64,000 bases of DNA from Amycolatopsis sp. CA-126428 (GCF_002904335.1 NZ_PPHF01000136.1:124001-188000); one strand, 5' to 3'; positions 1 through 8,951 are shown, numbered from the stretch's first letter. Notes: generated from the sequence alone by a model not told the origin. Made by a program: numbers and translations.

Positions 1-32
1 CGCCCGAACCGCCGCTGGGCAAGGTCGGGGAA

Positions 33-974
33 GTGCCCCTCAGACCACGCCCGTTCCGCTCCGCCCGTCCCGAACCCGGCATCCTCCAAGAAGAGGCCCC
101 GGAAACCCCGATCCCGGAACAGGCCTGGCCCCGCGTGCGGGCCGACGAACTGGTCACCCTCGTGGCGCACGTCTTCGCCGCGCACGGTCTCCCCGAAGCG
201 CGCGCCCGCATCGCCGCCGAAGCGCTTTGCCACGGCGATCTCACCGGCTCGCCGGAGACCGGGGTCGCCGACCTGACCCGCGTGCACCTGCCGCTGCTGA
301 AGAACGGGCTCGTCGTGCCGCACGCCGAGCCGCTGATGATCGCCGACCGCGGGGCCGCCGCGCTGATCGACTACCGCCGCGCGCTCGGCCTCTGGGCCGT
401 CGGCGACGCGATGGACCGGGCGGTGACGCGGGCCGGCCGCTTCGGCGTCGGGCTCGTCTCGCTGCGCGGCATCGGGCCGTTCGGCCGGGCCGGGCACCAC
501 GCCGCGCGGGCGCTGCCGCACGCCATGATCGGGCTGGTGCTGGCCGCGGGCGGGGAGCCCGGCCAGCCGATGAACCCGCTGGGCATGGCGGCGCCGGGCG
601 GCGCGTACCCCGAATTCGTCTTCGACATGGACCGGCCGGGCTCGGAAGCGGCCGGGCTGACGCTGCTGGTCGAGGTCCTCGCCGGGGTGCTCTCCGGCGT
701 CGCCGACCACGAGCACGACACCGGCCTGCTGGTGCTGGCCATCGCGCCGACGACCCTGCGCAGCGCGGACGGCTTCTACCGGGCGGCGAGCGCGCTGTTC
801 GGCAGCATGCTCGGCTGGGACGGCGGCGCGCCGATCCGCTACCCCGGCTGGCGGGAGGCCCAGCACCTCGAGCAGTGCCGGGCGCTGGGCGTGCCGCTGG
901 CCGGGCCGGTGCGCCGCGAACTCGACGCGCTCGCCCGGTCGCTCGGCCTGCCGCCGCTGACCAGCGTCGGTTAG
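33..974 (+). CDS. Ldh-family (malate/L-lactate dehydrogenase type) oxidoreductase, possibly 5'-partial
   Basis: This looks like an NAD(P)-dependent 2-hydroxyacid dehydrogenase of the Ldh_2 family. Family-like segments are the N-terminal helical part (VRADELVTLVAHVFAAHGL), the NGLVVP turn and the AGGEPGQPMNPLGMAAPGG stretch. At about 313 residues it is a little short for the family (about 330-360). The conserved GHxSHG motif is replaced by LTGSPETGV, so the usual His is missing and activity on a normal substrate is doubtful. The GTG at 33 is the first start seen, but the frame stays open to the window edge, so the true start may lie upstream. It overlaps the convergent S4 gene by four bases. 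Confidence 0.6.
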   Translation: MPLRPRPFRSARPEPGILQEEAPETPIPEQAWPRVRADELVTLVAHVFAAHGLPEARARIAAEALCHGDLTGSPETGVADLTRVHLPLLKNGLVVPHAEPLMIADRGAAALIDYRRALGLWAVGDAMDRAVTRAGRFGVGLVSLRGIGPFGRAGHHAARALPHAMIGLVLAAGGEPGQPMNPLGMAAPGGAYPEFVFDMDRPGSEAAGLTLLVEVLAGVLSGVADHEHDTGLLVLAIAPTTLRSADGFYRAASALFGSMLGWDGGAPIRYPGWREAQHLEQCRALGVPLAGPVRRELDALARSLGLPPLTSVG

Positions 975-1195
975 CGGACCAGGATCACCTTGCCGCGGTC
1001 CGGGCCCACCGCCACGACGTCGCCGTCGGTCAGCTGGCGGCCGCGGCGGGTCTCGACCTCGCCGTTGACCGTGACCTCTTCGGCGTCGATCAGGTCCTTG
1101 GCGTGGGAGCCGTCCTCGGCGAGGCCGGCCAGCTTGAGGAACTGGCCGAGCCGGATCGGCTCTCCGGTGATGGGTACGTCGACGGGCTCGCTCAT
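971..1195 (-). CDS. Small RNA-binding S4-domain protein
   Basis: This protein of about 74 residues is essentially one S4 RNA-binding domain. It has the IRLGQFLKLAGLAEDGSHAK helix-turn-helix part followed by the VTVNGEVETRRGRQL loop, which are diagnostic for S4 and YbcJ-like proteins that bind structured RNA, typically rRNA or tRNA. The ATG at 1195 gives the usual N-terminus (MSEPVDVPITG). An ATG at 1207 has a slightly better GAGG ribosome site and cannot be excluded. It ends in a four-base convergent overlap with the Ldh-type gene. Confidence 0.85.
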   Translation of the reverse strand: MSEPVDVPITGEPIRLGQFLKLAGLAEDGSHAKDLIDAEEVTVNGEVETRRGRQLTDGDVVAVGPDRGKVILVR

Positions 1196-1213
1196 GCCCC
1201 GCATCATGCCGCC

Positions 1214-2011
1214 TCAGGTGCGGGCGGTCGTCTGCCGGTAGAGCGCGAGGACGTCGGTGTCGAAGTAGCTCGAGTACGACGTGTCGGCGTCGTCGCCGCC
1301 GAACTCGAAGCCGCCGATGACGCCGATGACCGTGCCGAGCCGGGTTTCCGGGTTCTGCCCGGCGACCCACGGGCCGCCGCTGGTGCCGGTCGGGAAGCCC
1401 GCGCAGTCCACCCGCAGCTGGTAGGTGTCCTGCTTGGCGGTGGTGTTCCGGCAGACCGCGGGCACCTCGGAGTCGTCCGGGTAGCCGGTGAGCGTGATGG
1501 CCTGCTCGAACGCGGTGCCGGTGGCCAGCAGGTTCGCCCCGACCAGGCTCTCCAGGGACTTCGCGGTGCCCGCCTGGTGCGCGGTGGCGAAGCCGACGTC
1601 GAGGTCCGGGTCCGAGGACGCGGCCCAGCCCGGCGCGACGAGCTCGTCCGACACCGCCCAGTAGCCGAACGGCGCGACCCCGTCGTGGTAGCCGGGCGCG
1701 AAGGTGACGCCGGTGAGGTAGCCGCCGCCTTCGCCGTTGTGGATGCAGTGGGCAGCGGTCAGCAGCACGTCACCGCGCTCGCTGTGCACGACGCTGGCGG
1801 TGCAGTAGTGCTCGCCCTCGGCGAACAGCGCTCCGACCGCGGGGCTCGACACCGCGGGCAGGTCGGCCGGAGCCGCCTCGGCCGTGGCGAGCTCCGGTGT
1901 CGTGGCGCTCGCCAGCTGCGCCGGCCGGGCGGCGGCGACCACGACGAAGGTCACGCCGAGCAGCACGATCGCGGCGAGCGTGAGCAGGACGAACGGCCGC
2001 CGCAAGATCAT
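1214..2011 (-). CDS. Secreted trypsin-like serine protease
   Basis: This is a chymotrypsin-fold serine endopeptidase, exported by an N-terminal signal or anchor helix (RPFVLLTLAAIVLLGVTFVVV). The triad is visible as His in LLTAAHC, Asp in DPDLDVGFA and Ser in PTGTSGGPW. There is no pro-domain of the alpha-lytic type, unlike the S1 protease at 13852. The ATG at 2011 follows GAGGAGG by only two bases. An in-frame ATG at 2068 would add 19 hydrophobic residues, so the start is uncertain. The substrate is unknown; the surrounding genes give no clue. Confidence 0.82.
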   Translation of the reverse strand: MILRRPFVLLTLAAIVLLGVTFVVVAAARPAQLASATTPELATAEAAPADLPAVSSPAVGALFAEGEHYCTASVVHSERGDVLLTAAHCIHNGEGGGYLTGVTFAPGYHDGVAPFGYWAVSDELVAPGWAASSDPDLDVGFATAHQAGTAKSLESLVGANLLATGTAFEQAITLTGYPDDSEVPAVCRNTTAKQDTYQLRVDCAGFPTGTSGGPWVAGQNPETRLGTVIGVIGGFEFGGDDADTSYSSYFDTDVLALYRQTTART

Positions 2012-2143
2012 CGCCTCCTCGTCTCGGTGCTGCCGGAGAGACCACCATAGGACGACGCACCGACACAATCAGCACACCCACAGCAAGCTCACAGCCGCTA
2101 ACATTCCCTACTCGGGAGTAACACCGGACGGTCGGGAGAGCCG

Positions 2144-2956
2144 ATGAAGCAGTTCGCGGACAAGGTCGTGGCGATCACCGGAGCCGGCTCGGGCATCGGC
2201 CGCGCGCTCGCGTGCGAGTTCGCCCGGCGCGGGGCCCGCGTCGCGCTGTCCGACGTCGTCACCGCGAACGCCGAGGAGACGGCCAAGCTCGCCGGCGACA
2301 ACGCCCGCGCGTACACGTTGGACGTCGCCGACCGCGGCGCCGTGCTCGCGCACGCCGAAGAGGTCGCCGACGAGTTCGGCGCGGTCAACGTCGTCGTGAA
2401 CAACGCGGGCGTGGCGCTCGGCGCGACCGTCGAGGAAATGACGTTCGAGGACTACGACTGGCTGATGGGCATCAACCTCGGCGGCGTCGTGAACGGCACC
2501 AAGGCGTTCCTGCCGCACCTGATCGCGTCCGGTGACGGGCACGTCGTCAACATTTCCAGCGTGTTCGGCTTCGTCGGCGTGCCGACGCAGAGCGCCTACA
2601 ACGCGGCGAAGTTCGCGGTGCGCGGATTCACCGAAGCGCTGCGCGAGGAAATGCTGATCGCCCGGCACCCGGTCGCGGTGAGCTGCGTGCACCCGGGCGG
2701 GATCAAGACGAACATCGTGCGCAACTCCCGCAGTGCCGCCGACGACCAGGAAAAGGCCGCGCAGGGCTTCGAGCGGATCGCCCGCACCACCCCGGAGAAG
2801 GCGGCGCAGACGATCCTGCGCGGGATCGAGCGGAAGTCGGCGCGGATCCTCATCGGACCGGACGCCTACGTGATCGACGCCATTCCGCGCGTGCTCGGCG
2901 CGGCCTACCAGCGGCCGTTGGCGGCGCTCGCCCGGCTCGGCTTGAAGCAGAGCTGA
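2144..2956 (+). CDS. Short-chain dehydrogenase/reductase
   Basis: This is a classical SDR of 270 residues. The cofactor-binding motif TGAGSGIG lies near residue 12, the NNAGVAL motif near residue 85, the catalytic Ser is in NISSVFG and the catalytic pair is in SAYNAAK. The Asp in ALSDVVTAN after beta-2 suggests NAD rather than NADP, which is inference. The substrate cannot be read from the sequence. A GGGAGAG ribosome site sits just ahead of the ATG. It is divergent from the trypsin-like protease, with about 130 bp between the starts. Confidence 0.88.
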   Translation: MKQFADKVVAITGAGSGIGRALACEFARRGARVALSDVVTANAEETAKLAGDNARAYTLDVADRGAVLAHAEEVADEFGAVNVVVNNAGVALGATVEEMTFEDYDWLMGINLGGVVNGTKAFLPHLIASGDGHVVNISSVFGFVGVPTQSAYNAAKFAVRGFTEALREEMLIARHPVAVSCVHPGGIKTNIVRNSRSAADDQEKAAQGFERIARTTPEKAAQTILRGIERKSARILIGPDAYVIDAIPRVLGAAYQRPLAALARLGLKQS

Positions 2957-3052
2957 GCCGCGCTGTCACTCAATGGAGTTGCGTTTCTGACAGAACCGTC
3001 CGAAACGGTCCAGAATGCTGGGGGTCCGCCAGCCCCGTCCCGGAGGTCCCCG

Positions 3053-3688
3053 ATGCTTCGCACCGCACCGCGCAGTGCGACCCGTCCGTCCAGCGACCGC
3101 ACCGCGGTGGAACTGCTGGATCGCACCGGCATCGTCGCGGCGAGCCTGCCCCGGCGCCGCCGCACCGACGGCGAGGTGGCTCAGCCGGAGGAGCCGATCT
3201 ACACCCGGCCGCCGGTGTGCGACCAGGACCTGCGCCCGAAGTCGGTGGTGATCCGGCGCCGCGCCCGCACGTGGCTCGGTGGCGGGGCCGCGGTGCTGCT
3301 CGTCGCGGCCGGTTGGCTGGGCGGCGGGCTCTTCGCCGGCGGCCTGTTCGCCCCGGAACGTGACGTCGCTCAGCTCGACGCGCGCCCGGCGGTGGCCGCG
3401 GCCCCCGCGCCGCAACCGCCGGTCGCCCAGGCTCCGCCGGCGCCGCCCGCCGTCACGCCCGCCCCGAAGACCGTCTACGTGGCGGTGCCCGCGAAGCCGG
3501 CGCCGAAGCAGGGGCAAGCGCAGGCGCAGGCGCTGCCGAAACCGCAGCCGAAGAAGCCGGTGCCGGACGAGGACGCCGAAGCCCGGGTCGACCTGCCGTC
3601 GTCGGCCACCCCGCCGCCGGTGAGCAACCCGATCCAGGCGTGGGTCGACGTCGCCGAGAGCATGGCGCGGCGCTACGGCGGCCGCTGA
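3053..3688 (+). CDS. Single-pass membrane protein with Pro/Ala/Lys-rich outer region
   Basis: I do not recognise a named family. The protein has about 211 residues: a charged cytoplasmic N-terminus of about 73 residues, one membrane helix (about 75-100, LGGGAAVLLVAAGWLGGGLF), then a low-complexity outer part rich in proline, alanine and lysine (PAPKQGQAQAQALPKPQPKK), ending in an amphipathic segment (IQAWVDVAESMARRYGG). The CGGAGGT ribosome site five bases before the ATG supports the start. Such layouts suit cell-wall-spanning proteins, but no function should be assigned. It ends two bases before the convergent response-regulator stop. Confidence 0.65.
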   Translation: MLRTAPRSATRPSSDRTAVELLDRTGIVAASLPRRRRTDGEVAQPEEPIYTRPPVCDQDLRPKSVVIRRRARTWLGGGAAVLLVAAGWLGGGLFAGGLFAPERDVAQLDARPAVAAAPAPQPPVAQAPPAPPAVTPAPKTVYVAVPAKPAPKQGQAQAQALPKPQPKKPVPDEDAEARVDLPSSATPPPVSNPIQAWVDVAESMARRYGGR

Positions 3689-3689
3689 G

Positions 3690-4349
3690 TCAGGCCTCCG
3701 ACCAGAGGTATTCGTGCTCGGGGCGGCCGGTGGCGCCGTAGCGCAGCCGCATCTGGACGGTCCCGGACTCCGCCAGCGCGGTGAGGTACCGCTGCGCCGT
3801 CGCCCTTGCCATGCCCAGCTCGCCCGCCACCTCCGCGGCCGACAGCGGCCGCCCGGCGCGTCGCAGCTGCTCCGAGACCAGCCGGGACGTCGCCGTCGAC
3901 TGGCCCTTCGGCGCGGTCGTGCGGTCCTGGTCGTGCAGCACGCGGTACGCGCGGTCGACGTCGTCCTGGGCCAGCGCCCGGTCTTCGGCGAGCAGGCCGC
4001 GGAACCGGGCGTACGACGTCAGCCGCTCCGCGAGCTGGCGGGTGGTGAACGGCTTGATCAGGTAGTTCAGCGCGCCGGCGCGGATCGCCGCGGCCACCGA
4101 CGTGCTGTCGGTCGCCGCGGACAGCACGATCGTGTCCGTCTGCAGCTCCGGGAGCACCGCGAGGCCGGACTCGTCGGGCAGGTAGACGTCGAGCAGGATC
4201 AGGTCCGGCGCGAGTTCCCGGACGCGGGCGCGCGCCTCGGCGGCGGTGTGCGCGGTGCCGACCACCGCGAAGCCGTCGACCTCCTCGACGAAGCCGGCGT
4301 GCACCCCGGCGACCCGGAAGTCGTCGTCGACGATCAGCGTGCGGATCAT
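3690..4349 (-). CDS. CitB/DctR-type two-component response regulator
   Basis: This 219-residue regulator has a receiver domain (about 1-120), with the acidic pocket VDDD at the N-terminus, the phospho-acceptor Asp54 in LILLDVYLPDESG and the conserved Lys near 99 in NYLIKPF. A C-terminal winged-helix segment (LSAAEVAGELGMARATAQRY) is typical of the CitB subfamily. Its ATG overlaps the sensor kinase stop as ATGA, so the two are translationally coupled. Known relatives respond to di- and tricarboxylates. The divergent ABC importer at 6122 is the obvious candidate target, though no operator was identified. Confidence 0.9.
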   Translation of the reverse strand: MIRTLIVDDDFRVAGVHAGFVEEVDGFAVVGTAHTAAEARARVRELAPDLILLDVYLPDESGLAVLPELQTDTIVLSAATDSTSVAAAIRAGALNYLIKPFTTRQLAERLTSYARFRGLLAEDRALAQDDVDRAYRVLHDQDRTTAPKGQSTATSRLVSEQLRRAGRPLSAAEVAGELGMARATAQRYLTALAESGTVQMRLRYGATGRPEHEYLWSEA

Positions 4350-5968
4350 CCGTCCTCCGTCAGCATTCCGGGCAGTTTGGCGACGAACAGGGCGCCCGTC
4401 TCGCCTTCGCCGGGGTCGGCCAGCCAGACGTCGCCACCGCGGGCGCGGGCGGCCTGCCGGGCGAGCGCCAGGCCGAGGCCGTGCCCGGGGGCGATCTTCG
4501 TCGAGACGCCTTCGTCGAACAACCGCCGCCGCAGGTCCGCCGGCACGCCGGGGCCACTGTCCACAACGGACACGTGCAGGGTGCCGCCCTCGGCGAGCAG
4601 CCCGACCTCCACGGTCGCCGGCCGCCGCGGGCCCATCCGCGCGGCGTGCAGGGCGTTGTCGACGAGGTTGCCGATCACGGTGTTCGCGGCGATCGGGTCG
4701 GTCACCGCCGTGGGCACCCAGGTGTCTTCGGCGAGCTTGAGGACGAGCCCCTTTTCCTGCGCCTGCTCGGTTTTCGCGACGAGCAGCGCCTGCAGGTACG
4801 GGTCGGCGACGGCGTCGCCCAGCTCGCTCGGCCGCGCCGACGACGAGTCCGTCAGCGTCTGCAGGTACTCGACGGCTTCGGTGTGGTGGCCGAGCTGGAG
4901 CAGCCCGTAGAGGGTGTGCAGCCGGTTGGCGAACTCGTGCCGCTGGGCGCGCAGGCCGTCGGACAGCGCGCGGATGCCGTCGAGCTCGCGGGTGAGCGTG
5001 TCGAGGTCGGTGCGGTCGCGGAAGGTGAGCACGGTGCCGATCGGCCGGTCGTCCAGGCGCACGGCCCGCGAATTGATCACCAGCACCCGGTTCCCGGCCA
5101 CCGCGAGGAGGTTGTCGACCGGGCGCCCCTCGCCGACGGCCTTGTGCAGGCGGGGGCTGAGCTCGAGCTCGGCCATCGCCGCGCCGATCGGGAGTTCGGT
5201 GCCGAGGAGGCGCTCGGCTTCGTCGTTGCGCACCGAGACGCGGTTGTGCTCGTCCACGGCGAGCACGCCTTCGCCGATCCCGTGCAGCACGGCTTCGCGT
5301 TCGTAGAGCAGTTCGGTGAGCTCGTGCGGCTCGAGGCCGTGGGTGACGCGCCGCAGCCGCCGGTTCAGCAGCGCCGACGCGCCCGCGCCGAGCAGCAGCG
5401 CGCCGCCGGCGAACAGCAGCGTGATCGCGAGCTTCTGGTTGAACTCGCTGATCGGCTGGGCCACCTCGAAGCCGACACTGACTTCGCCGACCACCCGGCT
5501 GTGGTCCGGGGTCCAGATCGGCGTCTTGCTCCGGACGGACAGGCCGAGGGTGCCGCTCGCCACGGTGTTGATGTCGTCGAACCCGGCGAGCGCCCGCTCC
5601 GCCGAGGTGCTGACCTTCTTGCCGATCTCGGTCGGGGTCGGGTGCGCGAGCCGGATACCCCGGTCGTCGGTGATCACGACGAACAGCGCGTTCGTGCGGT
5701 CTCCCACGGCCAGCGCGCGTTCCTGCAGAGCGCCCCCGGGGATCTTCGCGGTGGCGTTTGCGACGACCACCGGGTCCGCCGCCACCGACTTCGCGATAGC
5801 CAGCGCACGCTCGCCGAATTGGTCGGTGAGGGTGTCGCGAAGGAGCACGCTGACCAGGGCGACGCCGATTCCGACGACGAGGACGACCACGCCGATCTGC
5901 AGCAGCAGCACCTGCCTGCTGAACCGCATTCGCGGGAAGAGCGCCCACTTTGGCATGGCTGGGAACAT
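4346..5968 (-). CDS. CitA/DcuS-type sensor histidine kinase
   Basis: This 540-residue membrane kinase has a first transmembrane helix at about 18-43, an extracytoplasmic sensor region at about 44-175, a second helix at about 180-202, a PAS domain (GIGEGVLAVDEHNRVSVRN), then the phospho-accepting His344 in AQRHEFANRLHTLYGLLQLG. The ATPase domain has an N box in NLVDNALHA and a G box in VVDSGPGVP. This is the CitA/DcuS architecture, which senses small carboxylates outside the cell. The ATG at 5968 or 5956 could be the start. It is cotranscribed with the response regulator and divergent from the importer genes. Confidence 0.9.
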   Translation of the reverse strand: MFPAMPKWALFPRMRFSRQVLLLQIGVVVLVVGIGVALVSVLLRDTLTDQFGERALAIAKSVAADPVVVANATAKIPGGALQERALAVGDRTNALFVVITDDRGIRLAHPTPTEIGKKVSTSAERALAGFDDINTVASGTLGLSVRSKTPIWTPDHSRVVGEVSVGFEVAQPISEFNQKLAITLLFAGGALLLGAGASALLNRRLRRVTHGLEPHELTELLYEREAVLHGIGEGVLAVDEHNRVSVRNDEAERLLGTELPIGAAMAELELSPRLHKAVGEGRPVDNLLAVAGNRVLVINSRAVRLDDRPIGTVLTFRDRTDLDTLTRELDGIRALSDGLRAQRHEFANRLHTLYGLLQLGHHTEAVEYLQTLTDSSSARPSELGDAVADPYLQALLVAKTEQAQEKGLVLKLAEDTWVPTAVTDPIAANTVIGNLVDNALHAARMGPRRPATVEVGLLAEGGTLHVSVVDSGPGVPADLRRRLFDEGVSTKIAPGHGLGLALARQAARARGGDVWLADPGEGETGALFVAKLPGMLTEDG

Positions 5969-6121
5969 ACCCCCAGGTCAAGCCCGTGCGCTAAATGAGC
6001 AAAACATTCAGAACGCACCGCCGGCGCGAAGAACGTCGACAAGCTTCACGCGGGCGCCACACGTACTTAACGTCCCTTCCCAACGTGAGCCCCACCACGT
6101 GACGAAGGAGTCACCTCCACC

Positions 6122-6928
6122 ATGGTTCCCCCACTGATCGAACTCACCGGAGCCACCAAGCGGTTCCCGAGCGGGTCCGGGTCCGTGCACACGGCCGTCC
6201 GCGATCTGACCATGACCGTCCGGCCCGGCGAGTTCGTCGCGGTCGTCGGCCCCACCGGCTGCGGCAAGTCGACGACGCTCTCGCTGGTCTCCGGCCTGCA
6301 GCCGCCGTCGGCCGGCCGGGTGCGGGTGAACGGCGAGGACGTGAAGTCCATTCCGGACGGGGTCGGCTACATGTTCCAGACCGACGCGGTGATGCCGTGG
6401 CGTTCGGTGCTGGAGAACGTCGCTTCCGGCCCGCGGTTCCGCGGCGTGCCGAAGGCCGAGGCCCGCGCGCAGGCCGTCGACTGGATCGCCCGGGTGGGGC
6501 TCGCCGGGTTCGAGAAGTACTACCCGCACCAGCTCTCCGGCGGCATGCGCAAGCGCGTGGCGCTGGCCCAGACGCTCGTCACCAAGCCGAAGATCCTGCT
6601 GATGGACGAGCCGTTCTCCGCGCTCGACGTCCAGACGCGGGCGCTGATGCAGGACGAGCTGCTGCGGCTGTGGTCCGGTTCGGGTGCCGCGGTGATCTTC
6701 GTGACGCACGACCTCGACGAGGCCATCGCGCTGGCGGACAAGGTCGTCGTGCTGACGTCGTCGCCCGCCACCGTGAAGGACGTCTTCGAGATTCCGCTGG
6801 AGCGGCCGCGCAAGGTCGAGGACCTGCGGCTGACCGAGGAGTTCCGCAAGCTCTACGCCGACATCTGGGAATCACTGCGCAGCGAGGTCGACAAGGCCCG
6901 TGAGAAGGGAGCGAGCAATGTCGCTTGA
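6122..6928 (+). CDS. ABC importer ATP-binding protein (nitrate/taurine/sulfonate type)
   Basis: This is the ATPase of a TauABC/SsuABC-like importer. It shows Walker A GPTGCGKST, Q-loop MFQTD, signature LSGGMRKR, Walker B ILLMDEPF and the H-loop in FVTHDLDEA. AAGGAG lies 11 bases before the ATG, a long spacing. It overlaps the permease start by 11 bases, so the three genes form one operon with the permease and binding protein. The substrate is not deducible from the ATPase; the divergent carboxylate-type two-component system hints at an organic acid. Confidence 0.93.
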   Translation: MVPPLIELTGATKRFPSGSGSVHTAVRDLTMTVRPGEFVAVVGPTGCGKSTTLSLVSGLQPPSAGRVRVNGEDVKSIPDGVGYMFQTDAVMPWRSVLENVASGPRFRGVPKAEARAQAVDWIARVGLAGFEKYYPHQLSGGMRKRVALAQTLVTKPKILLMDEPFSALDVQTRALMQDELLRLWSGSGAAVIFVTHDLDEAIALADKVVVLTSSPATVKDVFEIPLERPRKVEDLRLTEEFRKLYADIWESLRSEVDKAREKGASNVA

Positions 6929-7808
6929 GACCCCGGCGGCGCCGTCCGCTGCTCCCTTGCCGGTCCTGGAGACCGAGCAGGACATCCTGGCCCGCGCGAA
7001 GCAGGCCACGGCCAAGCGCAGGCGCAACATCTGGCTGCTGCGCCTGGCGATCGTCGTCGTCTGGCTGGGCAGCTGGGAGCTGACCGCCACGTACTGGATC
7101 GACCCGTTCTTCTACTCGAAGCCGTCGAAGATCTGGGCACGGCTGGTCGAGTGGTTCAGCGCCGGCACCGACTTCGGCTCGATCTGGTACCAGATCCTGG
7201 TGACCGTCGAGGAGGCCGCGATCGGCTTCGTCATCGGTGCCATCTTCGGCGTCGTGTTCGGCGTGGTCCTCGGCCGCAGCGCGTACCTGGCGCAGGTGCT
7301 GGCGCCGTTCATCAAGGCCGCCAACGCGTTGCCGCGCATCGTGCTCGCCGCGCTGTTCGTCATCTGGTTCGGGCTCGGGCTGTCGTCGAAGGTCGCGACC
7401 GTCGTCGTGCTCGTGTTCTTCGCGGTGTTCTTCAACGCCTTCACCGGCGCCCGCGAGGTCGACCGCAACCTGATCGACAACGCCCGCATCCTCGGTGCGA
7501 CCCGCGGCCAGGTGCTGAAGTCGATCGTGCTGCCGAGCGCGACTTCGTGGATCCTGTCGTCGCTGCACGTGGCGTTCGGCTTCGCGCTGATCGGCGCGGT
7601 GGTCGGCGAGTACACCGGCGCGAAGGCCGGCATGGGCTTCCTGATCGCCAACGCGCAGGGCACGTTCGACACCGCGGGCGTGTACGCCGGGATGCTGATC
7701 ATCACCGTCGTCGCGTTGCTGGCCGAGTGGGGGATCAGCACGCTGGAGGGCAGGCTGCTGCGGTGGCGCCCGCCGTCCGCCTCCGAAGCCGCGATCAAGG
7801 CGGTCTGA
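6918..7808 (+). CDS. ABC importer permease (BPD_transp_1, SsuC/TauC type)
   Basis: This 296-residue inner-membrane permease has about six helices. The cytoplasmic EAA loop (ILGATRGQVLKSIVLPSA) docks the ATPase. A hydrophilic N-terminal tail of about 40 residues precedes the first helix. The ATG at 6918 lies inside the end of the ATPase gene after GGGAGCGAG, supporting coupled translation. An upstream in-frame start at 6900 would add only six residues. It belongs to the SsuC/TauC/NrtB class by its EAA sequence and gene order. It is followed one base later by the binding-protein gene. Confidence 0.92.
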   Translation: MSLETPAAPSAAPLPVLETEQDILARAKQATAKRRRNIWLLRLAIVVVWLGSWELTATYWIDPFFYSKPSKIWARLVEWFSAGTDFGSIWYQILVTVEEAAIGFVIGAIFGVVFGVVLGRSAYLAQVLAPFIKAANALPRIVLAALFVIWFGLGLSSKVATVVVLVFFAVFFNAFTGAREVDRNLIDNARILGATRGQVLKSIVLPSATSWILSSLHVAFGFALIGAVVGEYTGAKAGMGFLIANAQGTFDTAGVYAGMLIITVVALLAEWGISTLEGRLLRWRPPSASEAAIKAV

Positions 7809-7809
7809 C

Positions 7810-8865
7810 ATGCGTCTCAAAAGGACAGTCGGGGTGGTGGCCGCGGTCGCCGTCGCCGCGGCCGGGCTCACCGCCTGCCGCGACTCGCGGGAGATCTCGC
7901 TCGGCACCGGCGGCCAGCCGCACATCAAGATCATGGTCGGTGGCCTGTCGAAGGTGATCTACCTGCCCGGGCAGCTGGCCCAGCAGATCGGCGCCTACAA
8001 GAAGCAGGGCCTCGACGTCGAGCTCTTCGACCAGCCGTCCGGGGCGAACGCCGAGACGTCGCTGCTGGCCGGCGAGGTGCAGGCGGTGGTCGGGTTCTAC
8101 GACCACACGATCGACCTGCAGGCCAAGGAACAGTGCATCGAAAGCGTCGTGCAGTTCGCGAACGTGCCGGGCGAGGCCGAGATGGTCGCGACCAAGAAGG
8201 CCGGCGAGGTCAAGTCGGGCGCGGACTTCAAGGGCCGCAACCTCGGTGTCACGTCACTGGGTTCGTCGACGGACTTCCTGACCAAGGCGCTGGCCGCGCG
8301 CGGTGGCGTCAGCTCGAAGGAGTACACGCCGGTGAAGGTCGGCGCCGGGCAGACGTTCATCTCGGCGATGAACCAGGGCTCGATCGACGCCGGGATGACG
8401 ACCGACCCGACGATCGCGCAGCTGACGAACACGGGCCAGGCGAAGGTGCTCTACGACATGCGCACGCCGGAAGGCACCAAGGCGGCGCTGGGCGGTTTGT
8501 ACCCGGCGAGCTCGCTGTACATGGGCTGCGAAATCGTGAAGCGCTATCCGGACATCGTGCAGAAACTGGCCAATGCGTACGTCGAGACCCTGAAGTGGAT
8601 TTCGTCGCACACACCGGCGCAGGTCGCCGCGATGATGCCGCCGTCGTTCGCCGGCGGGGACAAGGCGCTGTACGTCAAGTCGCTCGAGGACAGCCTGCCG
8701 ATGTTCACCGAGGACGGCCGGATGGACCCGGCCGGGGCGCAGAACGTGCTCAAGGTGCTCGGTTCGTCGTCGAGCAACGTCAAGCCGAAGAAGGACAAGA
8801 TCGACCTGTCGAAGACGTACACGACCCAGTTCGTGGACGCCGCGCACGCGCAGGCGCAGCAATGA
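7810..8865 (+). CDS. ABC importer substrate-binding lipoprotein (NMT1/SsuA type)
   Basis: This 351-residue lipoprotein has the lipobox LTAC with lipidated Cys at about residue 22. The fold is that of NMT1/SsuA periplasmic-type binding proteins: MVGGLSKVIYLPGQLAQQIG resembles the start of lobe I, and the hinge follows GVTSLGSSTDFLTKALAARG. It captures the ligand outside the membrane for the permease at 6918. The ligand class is unknown: relatives bind nitrate, alkanesulfonates, aromatic acids or pyrimidine precursors. A strong terminator-like hairpin follows at 8904. Confidence 0.9.
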   Translation: MRLKRTVGVVAAVAVAAAGLTACRDSREISLGTGGQPHIKIMVGGLSKVIYLPGQLAQQIGAYKKQGLDVELFDQPSGANAETSLLAGEVQAVVGFYDHTIDLQAKEQCIESVVQFANVPGEAEMVATKKAGEVKSGADFKGRNLGVTSLGSSTDFLTKALAARGGVSSKEYTPVKVGAGQTFISAMNQGSIDAGMTTDPTIAQLTNTGQAKVLYDMRTPEGTKAALGGLYPASSLYMGCEIVKRYPDIVQKLANAYVETLKWISSHTPAQVAAMMPPSFAGGDKALYVKSLEDSLPMFTEDGRMDPAGAQNVLKVLGSSSSNVKPKKDKIDLSKTYTTQFVDAAHAQAQQ

Positions 8866-8903
8866 GCCCCGCTCACCTGACCGGGCGGTAGGTGAGCGAC
8901 ATG

Positions 8904-8951
8904 GACCCGTGAAGGCCTCTTTTCCCCCGCGGAGGCCTTCACGGGTCTTTT
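8904..8951 (+). terminator. Rho-independent-type terminator after the ABC importer operon
   Basis: A perfect 16-bp stem (8904-8919 with 8932-8947) closes a 12-base loop and is followed by TTTT. It sits 39 bases after the binding-protein stop and should end the importer transcript. Confidence 0.8.

Noticed and set aside
4481-5998. Long plus-strand open frame opposite the sensor kinase
   Set aside because: No recognisable domain; the kinase on the minus strand has His, N and G boxes.
5980-6005. GTTT-N16-GGGCTT on the minus strand before the sensor kinase as a SigF promoter
   Set aside because: The -10 lacks the conserved A of GGGTA/GGGCA and would leave almost no leader; too weak compared with the pair at 47449-47504.
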